A DNA stretch of 64,000 nucleotides from Roseiflexaceae bacterium (GTDB lineage: Bacteria > Chloroflexota > Chloroflexia > Chloroflexales > Roseiflexaceae): contig CANJHS010000009.1 of the NCBI GenBank assembly GCA_947474225.1, forward strand, positions 1 through 64,000, in the 5' to 3' direction. The notes under the pieces were generated by a model. The model saw only the letters and a list, made by a program, of their open reading frames with translations. It did not search any database and was not told the origin of the DNA. Both the position numbers and the translations under genes were made by a program. Positions 20,901 to 29,364 of the stretch are shown piece after piece (the stretch's first letter is position 1; every line of letters begins with the position of its first letter).

Positions 20901-21675
20901 CACGCGGCGAACAATTTTGACGATGCTGGGGCTACCATTGCTCGCATTGATGGTGTTGCCGCTGGTAGGGCTCGTCACACGGAGTTCTGTAGCAGAGGTA
21001 ATCGCCGCTGCACAATCCCCTGCGCTCGTAGAAGCGCTTGCACTCACGCTGCAGACCACGCTGATCGTGATTGGCGTTACTATCGCCACCGGCACGCCGC
21101 TTGCTATTCTGTTCAGCACGAGATACCGCACTCAGCACTGGTTCAAAACAATCATCGACATCCCTGCAGTCCTGCCACCAGCGGTGGCAGGACTGGCGCT
21201 GTTGACCCTGTTTGGGCGGATGGGCTGGTTTGGACAATTCCTGGCAGCCCATGATCTGTTTGTGCCGTTTACCACCGGAGCAGTCATACTAGCGCAGTTG
21301 TTTGTTGCTGCACCGCTGTATATCAAAGCATGCACCATTGCCTTCGAGCAGCTCGATCCCCTCCTTGCCGATGCCGCGCGTATTGACGGCGCAAGTGCCT
21401 GGCAGTATTGGAGATTGATTGTTTTTCCATTAACTGCGAGTGGGGTGCAAGCAGGACTTGCAATGACCACGGCCCGGGCACTCGGTGAGTTTGGTGCAAC
21501 AGCGCTTTTTGCGGGTAATATGCCCGGTCGTACTCGCACCATGGCATTAGCAATTTATGTCTATGCAGACAGTGAGCCGCAGGTTGCCACCGCCATGAGT
21601 ATCATCCTCCTCGCCGTAGCAATTGTCCTTCTCATAGTCACGAATGTCCGCGCGACACCGGCACACGCACAGTAG
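20875..21675 (+). CDS. modB: Molybdate ABC transporter permease
   Basis: LPPAVAGLALLTLFGRMGWFG; ARALGEFGATALFAGNMPGRTRTMALAIY; overlaps modA. Confidence 0.92.
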   Translation: MDSERWGSNTRRTILTMLGLPLLALMVLPLVGLVTRSSVAEVIAAAQSPALVEALALTLQTTLIVIGVTIATGTPLAILFSTRYRTQHWFKTIIDIPAVLPPAVAGLALLTLFGRMGWFGQFLAAHDLFVPFTTGAVILAQLFVAAPLYIKACTIAFEQLDPLLADAARIDGASAWQYWRLIVFPLTASGVQAGLAMTTARALGEFGATALFAGNMPGRTRTMALAIYVYADSEPQVATAMSIILLAVAIVLLIVTNVRATPAHAQ

Positions 21676-21802
21676 AAAATTCGTGATGGGCATGATATCG
21701 ATTATTTACGTTCCAAGCGATACAGTGATGCGATCCGATTCACCCAAAGCAAAAGAGATCAGCTAGAAGATTCAACCCGTTCCCACACAGTCGAGAGAAA
21801 AG

Positions 21803-21830
21803 ACCCCCCACGCAGGAAAGCGAGGGGGGT
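21803..21830 (-). terminator. Hairpin ACCCCCC/GGGGGGT, T-rich on the minus strand, downstream of DinB paralog 3
   Basis: ACCCCCCACGC-AGGAAA-GCGAGGGGGGT; minus strand continues CTTTTCTC. Confidence 0.7.
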
Positions 21831-21856
21831 GTTGGCGTTGGTGGTGCGATTTACGG

Positions 21857-22429
21857 CTATTTCACTCCGAGCAACCCTGCGATAACACCAATCTCACCGA
21901 TATGCATCTGTGGATGCACTTGGGTATAGTCGAGCACAAAGCGGCCAATATTCAGTGCACCCCAGTACGAAATGACTCCCTCGGTAATCGCCGGGATACA
22001 CACGGCTTCACCAGCGACGACAGCGCGCATGTGTGCGGCATCCCATTGGTGCTGCAGGCGTGTGGTATCGAGATTCGCCAAAATTTGTGTGCTTTGTGCG
22101 GCAACTGCTTTTTGATACCCTTGCAAACCGGTAATATCAATGGTCTTCGAGAGCACATCGACATCTCCGTCGGGCATGGCGGTCCCCATGTGTCCATAGG
22201 TGATTCCCATTTTGGCTTGCCAGTCACCGGATGTATGTACCTGCGGGATATTCGCGACGAATCGACTCAACGTGATGTCTTCGATGCGCAGCAGATGCCA
22301 TATGTTCCAGATAATTGAATTCACACCAGGGTTTGGTCGACCCCGTAGTGCGGATTCAGGCATTGCACACATTTTGCTGAGGGTATCGCCATGCAACATC
22401 TGATGGCGAATCTTGATAAATTCAATCAC
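21857..22429 (-). CDS. DinB-like family protein (paralog 3)
   Basis: NSIIWNIWHLLRIEDITLSRFV matches pattern of paralogs 1 and 2; VHPQMHIGEIGVIAGLLG. Confidence 0.78.
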   Translation of the reverse strand: MIEFIKIRHQMLHGDTLSKMCAMPESALRGRPNPGVNSIIWNIWHLLRIEDITLSRFVANIPQVHTSGDWQAKMGITYGHMGTAMPDGDVDVLSKTIDITGLQGYQKAVAAQSTQILANLDTTRLQHQWDAAHMRAVVAGEAVCIPAITEGVISYWGALNIGRFVLDYTQVHPQMHIGEIGVIAGLLGVK

Positions 22430-22576
22430 GGATCTTCCCTTTCATACGGTACGGTGTCTGTAGTGTACCCGAACATGCACCCTCAAACACGCCATGCACC
22501 GTCGACGCACGTATGACCGAATCACCTGCACCGTAGCGTGCGGCGTGTACTGATTGGGAGCAAGAACAGAGCGTTG

Positions 22577-23674
22577 TTAGCGCGCCTTGAGTGGCCAGTG
22601 CTTTGGTGCGCCGCGTTCGTATTGGATTGGATAGACGCATTCTGCCCCAAGTGCTTCGGCGGCACGCCATGGCCAGCGTGGATCATCGAGGAAGGCGCGA
22701 CCGAGCGCGACCATATCTGCTTCACCATCGGCGATGATTGCCTCGGCGACGTGTGGGTCGCGTATCATCCCGACAGTGCGGGTCAGGATACCCACTTCAC
22801 GCTTCACGCGAGCGGCAATCGGTACCTGATATTTGGGGCCGACTGCTACTTTGGCATGTGGCGTCGCACCACCACTCGAGACACAGATGAAGTGCAACCC
22901 GGCGTCCTTGAGGATTTGTGCTTGGGCAACGGCATCGTCGGCGGTCAGGCCTTCTTCGTGCCAATCAGTTCCATTGATCCGAGCCCCAAATGCGATATGA
23001 CGCGGAATGACGGACTGCACCGCCCGGACGACCGCCAACGGGAAGGCCATGCGACCCGCCAAATCCCCACCCCAGCGATCGGTGCGTTTGTTGCTCAACG
23101 GCGATACGAAGGATTGCAGCAAATACCCATGGGCCAAGTGGAGTTCGATACTGTCGACCCCGGCTTTGACGGAGCGCACCGCTGCATCACGGAAGGCAGC
23201 GATAATTCGTTCAATGCCGGCGTCGTCGAGTTCTTGGGGGGTCTGCCAGCCGTTGTCGTAGGGGATGGGACTCGGACCGACGACCTGCCAGCCACCCTGG
23301 TCAGGGCTGATTTGTCCCGAACCCTGACCGGGGAGCGGCGAGGATGCTTTGCGGCCGGCGTGGCCCAGTTGCACCCCGAAGGTCACTGCAGGTGCGACGA
23401 CCTTTGCATAGCGGATGACATCTGCCATGGCACGCATCGATGCGTCGGAATACATGCCCAAACAGCCGTGCGAGATGCGCCCGATGCGCTCGACGCCGGT
23501 CGCCTCAATAACGACCATTCCAGGGCTCGCCGTTGCGACACCGGTTAAATGGACCATGTGCCAGTCCGTCATAACGCCATCGTTGGCACTGTATTGACAC
23601 ATCGGCGCTACAACGATACGGTTTTGTATGGTGAGCGGACCGATGGTGAGCGGACGAAATAACTGTGCAGTCAT
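22577..23674 (-). CDS. Old-yellow-enzyme family NADH:flavin oxidoreductase, NamA/YqjM-like
   Basis: MTAQLFRPLTIGPLTIQNRIVVAPMCQYSANDGVMTDWHMVHL; QLGHAGRKAS; RTDRWGGDLAGRMAFPLAVV. Confidence 0.93.
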   Translation of the reverse strand: MTAQLFRPLTIGPLTIQNRIVVAPMCQYSANDGVMTDWHMVHLTGVATASPGMVVIEATGVERIGRISHGCLGMYSDASMRAMADVIRYAKVVAPAVTFGVQLGHAGRKASSPLPGQGSGQISPDQGGWQVVGPSPIPYDNGWQTPQELDDAGIERIIAAFRDAAVRSVKAGVDSIELHLAHGYLLQSFVSPLSNKRTDRWGGDLAGRMAFPLAVVRAVQSVIPRHIAFGARINGTDWHEEGLTADDAVAQAQILKDAGLHFICVSSGGATPHAKVAVGPKYQVPIAARVKREVGILTRTVGMIRDPHVAEAIIADGEADMVALGRAFLDDPRWPWRAAEALGAECVYPIQYERGAPKHWPLKAR

Positions 23675-23770
23675 GGTGTCTCCTCTTTTGATTCCCGCTT
23701 GGATTATACGCTGTCCACATATGCATGTCCCGCCGTATAATGGAAAAACCTTTTTACACAGGCAACACAA

Positions 23771-24565
23771 ATGACGTCGGCACCACATTTCTTTGACACA
23801 CACGCACACCTCAATAATCAGCAATTCGACACTGACCGCGGCGATGTGCGCGTGCGCATGTCTGCTGCAGGAGTGCATCGGTCCTGCGAAATTGGCTATG
23901 ATCTGCCATCGTCACAGGCTGCGATTCAAAGTGCGCAGGAAAACACAACCTGTTGGGCGGTCGTCGGTGTACAACCCAATCATCCCGAAGTCCTGCAAGA
24001 CCCGACCTGGCTTGATCAGCTTGATGCGATGGCCACACAGCCAAAAGTCGTTGCAATCGGCGAAATCGGCTTCGATCTTCATTATGCCATTGCGCCTGTG
24101 GCGGTACAAGAAGCACTCTTCCGCGCCCAAATCTCGCTCGCGGCTACACATCGCCTGCCGATTGTGATTCACAGCCGCGAGGCGCACGACGACACATTGC
24201 GAGTGCTGCGTGATGTACGACATCCGTACGGGGTTATCATGCATTCCTTCTCTGGTGATGTGGCCTATGCAGAGGCGTGCGTCGCCATTGGCTGCATGCT
24301 TTCGCTGAGCGGTCCGATTACGTTCAAAAACAACAGCCAAATGCACGCGGTCGTCGATGCGATAGGTTTGGAACATCTGTTGATAGAGACTGACAGTCCA
24401 TATTTGTCGCCCCACCCATTACGCGGCAAGCGCAACGAACCGACAAATGTGCCACTTGTCGCTGCCTACATTGCGACACGCAAGGGTCTATTGGTCACCG
24501 AAGTAGCCAAGAAAACCTGGCAGAATGCCAACCGCCTGTTCGGGTTAGCTGATGACAACGTCTGA
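23771..24565 (+). CDS. TatD-family metal-dependent hydrolase
   Basis: FFDTHAHLN; GEIGFDLHYA; ETDSPYLSPHPLRGKRNEP. Confidence 0.94.
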   Translation: MTSAPHFFDTHAHLNNQQFDTDRGDVRVRMSAAGVHRSCEIGYDLPSSQAAIQSAQENTTCWAVVGVQPNHPEVLQDPTWLDQLDAMATQPKVVAIGEIGFDLHYAIAPVAVQEALFRAQISLAATHRLPIVIHSREAHDDTLRVLRDVRHPYGVIMHSFSGDVAYAEACVAIGCMLSLSGPITFKNNSQMHAVVDAIGLEHLLIETDSPYLSPHPLRGKRNEPTNVPLVAAYIATRKGLLVTEVAKKTWQNANRLFGLADDNV

Positions 24566-25682
24566 GCGGGCACAGCCAACCTTGCGCATCCTCGTCGTGG
24601 CACCGGTTGCTCCGACACGCGGCGGCATTGCGCAATTCAGTACGATGCTCGTGAACACCCTACGTCTCAACCACATGGTGACGTGTTGGGCAATTGCGCC
24701 CCTGTACCCACCGCTCTTGTTCCCCGGCAATGCAATGCCGGATGACCAAGCCGCGAAGATAACCTGCACCATCGACAAACGAATCCACGGCTGGAATCCG
24801 CTTGCTTGGGTGCGCTGCTGGCACGGTATCAAACGGAGGGAGTACGACCTCGTCATCTGGCAATGGTGGACGCCGTACTGGGTTCCATTTTTGTTGCTGC
24901 TGATTGCGCAGTCAGCATGGCGCAACATTCCCACCCTTGCGCTCAGCCATCAGCTCGTCGAGCCAGATGCACCTGACTGGCAAGCCGGGATTGCACGTCT
25001 GATGTTGCATTGCGCACATGGGGTAATCCAGTTTGGAACGGAAGAAGCACAGCATTCACGGCACCGTTCTCTTCCTTTACCTCTCAACGGCGAGTTAATC
25101 CGTCAATCACACAAGCATATGGACATCCGCAGGCAATATGGAATTTCACCGATCGACCGGGTTGTTCTTTGCTTTGGATTTGTGCGGAGATACAAAGGAT
25201 TCGATATCATCGTCTCTGCGATGCGCCATACCCCGCCTACCGTGCACCTGTTTATTGTCGGAGAATGGTGGCACGACACAAACGCACTGCGGACGTTGTG
25301 CGTTGATAGCGCAATAGCCGATCGTATACACATTATCGATAGCTACATCCCAGATGCAGCCGTAGCCGATTACTTTGCAGCAGCAGACGTGGTTGCACTC
25401 CCGTACCGGAGTGGTATGGTAAGCAGTGTGGCGACCTTGGCGGCAGTCTCTGGCGTACCCCTGCTGGTCAGCGCCGTCGGTGCGCTGGCAGGCCTTGCGA
25501 CGGTCGTCGATGTGGTACAGCCCAACACCCCAGACGCATGGGCAACTGCACTCACGAGGGTGTGCGACGTACCGCGTGTAGATGTCGTACCGGTCCCTGA
25601 TCAACCCAGCTGGGAAGCACTGCAACGTGCTATCGAAGAAATCGCCAGCGTATGTAATTCCGAGCGCGTAGGTGCCCAATGA
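24552..25682 (+). CDS. Glycosyltransferase, GT4-like
   Basis: APVAPTRGGIAQFSTMLVNTL; VLCFGFVRRYKGFDIIVSAM; overlaps TatD end. Confidence 0.87.
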   Translation: MTTSERAQPTLRILVVAPVAPTRGGIAQFSTMLVNTLRLNHMVTCWAIAPLYPPLLFPGNAMPDDQAAKITCTIDKRIHGWNPLAWVRCWHGIKRREYDLVIWQWWTPYWVPFLLLLIAQSAWRNIPTLALSHQLVEPDAPDWQAGIARLMLHCAHGVIQFGTEEAQHSRHRSLPLPLNGELIRQSHKHMDIRRQYGISPIDRVVLCFGFVRRYKGFDIIVSAMRHTPPTVHLFIVGEWWHDTNALRTLCVDSAIADRIHIIDSYIPDAAVADYFAAADVVALPYRSGMVSSVATLAAVSGVPLLVSAVGALAGLATVVDVVQPNTPDAWATALTRVCDVPRVDVVPVPDQPSWEALQRAIEEIASVCNSERVGAQ

Positions 25683-26371
25683 CAATCCCACTCAGTGTCA
25701 TCATTCCTGTCTATAACGAGGCTCAGACCATTGGGCAAGTGCTGACCCTGCTGACAAATCTGTCCCTCGTGGTAGATATCATTGTTGTCGACGACGCATC
25801 TACCGACGATACCGCGAAGGTGGTTGCAGCGCACGCTGCATCGGCTGCAATCACCATGGTGCGCCATGCGCAGAACCGCGGCAAAGGAGCTGCCATTCGC
25901 ACGGCCCTCCCGCTGGTGCGTAGCGATGTTGTCGTTATTCAAGATGCAGATCTTGAATACAACCCACACGAACTCCTCATCCTGCTCGCGCAGATCGAGG
26001 AAGGTGCAGAAGTGGTCTACGGGACGCGCTTTGGCCGGCATCGACCGCTTGGCATGTTGGGCATGCATTATATTGGCAATCGTCTGTTGACAGCGCTCTT
26101 TAATCTGCTGTACGGCACACAACTCAGCGACCTCGAGACGTGCTACAAAATGTGCCGGGTCAGCTCGTTGCGGAGTATCGGGATCGACAATGATCGATTC
26201 GACATAGACCCTGAAGTCACGGCCAAGTGGGTACGCAGTGGGTACCACATCGCCGAAGTCCCCATCCATTATTTGGGGCGGCCATATCGTGCCGGCAAGA
26301 AAATCCGTCCGCACGATGCTTTTTCTGCAGTACGTACAATGTGGCGATACCGTCGGTATCGTGCACCATGA
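25679..26371 (+). CDS. Glycosyltransferase family 2 (dolichol-phosphate mannosyltransferase-like)
   Basis: LSVIIPVYNEAQTIGQVL; DDASTDDTAKV; IQDADLEYNPHEL. Confidence 0.93.
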   Translation: MTIPLSVIIPVYNEAQTIGQVLTLLTNLSLVVDIIVVDDASTDDTAKVVAAHAASAAITMVRHAQNRGKGAAIRTALPLVRSDVVVIQDADLEYNPHELLILLAQIEEGAEVVYGTRFGRHRPLGMLGMHYIGNRLLTALFNLLYGTQLSDLETCYKMCRVSSLRSIGIDNDRFDIDPEVTAKWVRSGYHIAEVPIHYLGRPYRAGKKIRPHDAFSAVRTMWRYRRYRAP

Positions 26372-27561
26372 CACACACAGACTACCGGATCACTATTGTC
26401 TGCACGAGTGCGCCGTGGCATCCTGGACCACGTGCCCGCATGCTCCCGTTGGCACAGTACGGCGCAGCTCATGGGATGAAGGTCAGTCTGCTCTGCCTCG
26501 ACCCACATGCAGCCACAGAGCCTACGCTGCCTACCCAAAATGGTGGGGTTAAGATTATCCCGGTTGCACAAATGCATGTAGACAACAACGGCAATCCATA
26601 TCATGGGCTGCAACTCCTTTCGATTGTTGTTTCTGCGACAGTAGCATTGACTCGTGCAATCATCCGCACCCGACCAACAGACATTGTCATCGCCAAAGCA
26701 CAACCCATGAACGGGATTGCCGCATTGATTGCAGGTTGGTGGTGCAAAGCGAGAGTCCACTTGGACAGTGATGATAACGAGGCAGAATCGCATCAGTCTG
26801 CAGATTGGTTCGTAATCCGCTTGCTCGGATGGTGTGAGCACCAACTACCTCGATGGGTCATGACGACGACGTGTGCGACGGATTGGCAGACGACCGTGCT
26901 ACAAAGACGTGGGGTCTCAGCCGTCACGACCATTCCCAATGGTCTCACAACGACACAAAGGACCGTCCCCAACGAATCACTGCTGCAAACTCTGCGAAGA
27001 CGTTTACAATTACCAGAACGGTACCTTGTGTACGTCGGGAACCTGTCGACCCGCGCACATGCCGTAGACCTCCTTATCGAAGCGTATGCGGTTGCGCAGG
27101 TAACGGTCCCGTTGGTCATTGCAGGGAGTGGCCATGATTTTGCGACATTACAGCGCAGTGCAGATTCTCTCGGAATCGGTAACAGTCTGCAATGGCTTGG
27201 ACACCTCTCACCATCCGACACCCAAATTTTGTTGGCGGGAGCCTGTGCGAGTGTCGATCCTGTCCGCGACTCCAGTGCCGCTGCAGCCCGTTGCCCACTC
27301 AAAATTCTCGAAAGTATCGCACAACGAACGCCCGTCATCACCAGCGATATAGGCGACCGACGCGTAATCCTTGGTGCTGCCGGAATCTACCCCGCTGCAG
27401 GCGATGTCCAATCATATGCAGATGCAATCATTAGTATCTGTGCTGACGACGCAGCACCGCGAGATCAGTTCCCCTCGCTTGATGCATATGCCTGGGAATA
27501 CGTAGCGGGGCGCTGGTATGCTGCGCACGCAATCCACGTCACAGAGGTGCTGTATGCGTGA
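26368..27561 (+). CDS. Glycosyltransferase, GT4-like
   Basis: RYLVYVGNLSTRAHAVDLLIEAYAVA; PLKILESIAQRTPVITSDIGDRR; ATGA overlap with preceding gene. Confidence 0.85.
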   Translation: MTHTDYRITIVCTSAPWHPGPRARMLPLAQYGAAHGMKVSLLCLDPHAATEPTLPTQNGGVKIIPVAQMHVDNNGNPYHGLQLLSIVVSATVALTRAIIRTRPTDIVIAKAQPMNGIAALIAGWWCKARVHLDSDDNEAESHQSADWFVIRLLGWCEHQLPRWVMTTTCATDWQTTVLQRRGVSAVTTIPNGLTTTQRTVPNESLLQTLRRRLQLPERYLVYVGNLSTRAHAVDLLIEAYAVAQVTVPLVIAGSGHDFATLQRSADSLGIGNSLQWLGHLSPSDTQILLAGACASVDPVRDSSAAAARCPLKILESIAQRTPVITSDIGDRRVILGAAGIYPAAGDVQSYADAIISICADDAAPRDQFPSLDAYAWEYVAGRWYAAHAIHVTEVLYA

Positions 27562-28408
27562 TACTGTTCGCATCATCATCCCGACGCGCGATCCAAAAAA
27601 CTGCGGTCGGATTGTGCATGATTTGCTTGAAGATGGCTGGCACGAAATTGTGGTGGTACATCCGCGGTCGGCAGTCAGCATACCCGGAGTCACTTCTATC
27701 CAAACTGCCGGCTTGTTGAGTCCTGCTGCGGCGCGGAATCGAGCGGCAACCGGTGCAACCACCTCGCTGCTTTGCTTCATCGACGACGATGCAATCTGCA
27801 CATCTGCGACGCTCGACACACTTGTCCATGCATGTATACAAGATACCGTTGTCGCAGTTGGCCCGCTCTTGGGTGATGGCCCACGCGACCCCTATTGGCG
27901 GCGTTGCATGCACCGAATCATGGCCGGCCCTCAGTTTGAGACCGCACCGTCAACACCTACCGAACGACTGATGAGCATGTGTATGGTCGTCAGAACAACG
28001 GTGTTTGAGGAAATGAGGGGATTTGACGAAACATTTTCTCCCGCCGGCGAAGACACGGAACTGAGCATGCGACTTGCTACACGAGGGCGATTGATCATCG
28101 ATGGTAACGCACGCATCATGCATCGACCAGACCCAGATAGCTGGTGGATTGCCACTCGACGTCTCTACCGGTATGGAGTTGCCTGGGCTCAAATAACAGC
28201 GGAACGACCTCGGCCAAGTAGCTGGGTCCGGCGCCTCCCGACTGTGCTGCGCTGGTGTTTGGTGTGTCTCATACCATATATGGCTATTATTGATGCCATC
28301 CGCGCAACATCGATTGCGTATTGGGCGGGATATGCTTGGCTCCGTGTGGCATGGTATATCGGCTGGCTGACAAGCCCGATCACACCTGCGAGATCATCGA
28401 CATGCTGA
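27554..28408 (+). CDS. Glycosyltransferase family 2
   Basis: RIIIPTRDPKNCGRIVHDL; SLLCFIDDDA; FDETFSPAGEDTELSMRL. Confidence 0.87.
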   Translation: MRDTVRIIIPTRDPKNCGRIVHDLLEDGWHEIVVVHPRSAVSIPGVTSIQTAGLLSPAAARNRAATGATTSLLCFIDDDAICTSATLDTLVHACIQDTVVAVGPLLGDGPRDPYWRRCMHRIMAGPQFETAPSTPTERLMSMCMVVRTTVFEEMRGFDETFSPAGEDTELSMRLATRGRLIIDGNARIMHRPDPDSWWIATRRLYRYGVAWAQITAERPRPSSWVRRLPTVLRWCLVCLIPYMAIIDAIRATSIAYWAGYAWLRVAWYIGWLTSPITPARSSTC

Positions 28409-29364
28409 GCGTTGGATTAGCAACACGCAATCGTCCTGAACGGCTGGCGCAATGGCTTGCACATATCAGCTCGATTGAAGGTGGCGGTGTGCTACCCGTT
28501 ATCGTTGTAGATCAATCAACTGAGTCATGGAATCAGCCGTTGGCCGCAAATGTTCGGTACATTCACCGACCGGGTACCGGCTTGGCGATTGCCCGCAACG
28601 TGCTGGTATCTCTCTGCCAGACCGATTATTTGGCAGTATGTGACGATGATTGCTTGCCAGCTCATGACTGGTTGACCGTTGCCGCAGCTGTGGTGGTTTC
28701 ATCACCTACTGTGGCATTGTGGTTCGGCGCAGCATACCCTACCGGCAGTGATGCGCAGATTCATCTTGCAAGTACGCCTGCCGGCACAACTGCCTGGGCG
28801 TCGCGACCCGACGGGAACGTTTGTCTCGCTTTGCGTATTGCACCGCAACCCGCCCAATTCAACGCACCCTGTGCCATCCTTGAATCACTCGGGCAGGGCA
28901 ACAACATGGTATTGCATGTACCTACTACACGCCGCATAGGAGGATTTGAACCGTTGTTGGGAGCAGGAGCCGTTTGCCAATCCGGTGAAGACATCGAATA
29001 TGCTTTGCGTCTCTTGTGCATGAAGCAGCTCTGTGGCTACGAACCACGTCTCATCGTTCTGCACGACGCCTGGCAGTCGCCTTCCATGGCAGCCCGTGCA
29101 GGGTATGGCTATACGGTGGGAATGGTCGCACTGCTGTGTTGGTACGCCTTGACCGGGGTGACGGTCGCTGCTCACGAACTCGCCTATCGAGCACACTTGC
29201 GCTCTAATATCCATCCGAATATCACGCAACTCTCTATTGACTCACCGTCTACTGCACATGATGCACGCTGGATTTTTACTGAAATAACCGCTATCTGTTG
29301 GGGTATCGTCCTCGGTTGTTGGTTAGCACTCCTCCGGGGGGCATCATGGCGCAACCGAAAATAA
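28402..29364 (+). CDS. Glycosyltransferase family 2
   Basis: LSVGLATRNRPERLAQWL; DYLAVCDDDCLPAHDWL; GEDIEYALRLL. Confidence 0.86.
   Translation: MLSVGLATRNRPERLAQWLAHISSIEGGGVLPVIVVDQSTESWNQPLAANVRYIHRPGTGLAIARNVLVSLCQTDYLAVCDDDCLPAHDWLTVAAAVVVSSPTVALWFGAAYPTGSDAQIHLASTPAGTTAWASRPDGNVCLALRIAPQPAQFNAPCAILESLGQGNNMVLHVPTTRRIGGFEPLLGAGAVCQSGEDIEYALRLLCMKQLCGYEPRLIVLHDAWQSPSMAARAGYGYTVGMVALLCWYALTGVTVAAHELAYRAHLRSNIHPNITQLSIDSPSTAHDARWIFTEITAICWGIVLGCWLALLRGASWRNRK

Noticed and set aside
22538-23548. 336-aa plus-strand ORF antisense to the OYE gene
   Set aside because: Shadow of a well-supported oxidoreductase gene.
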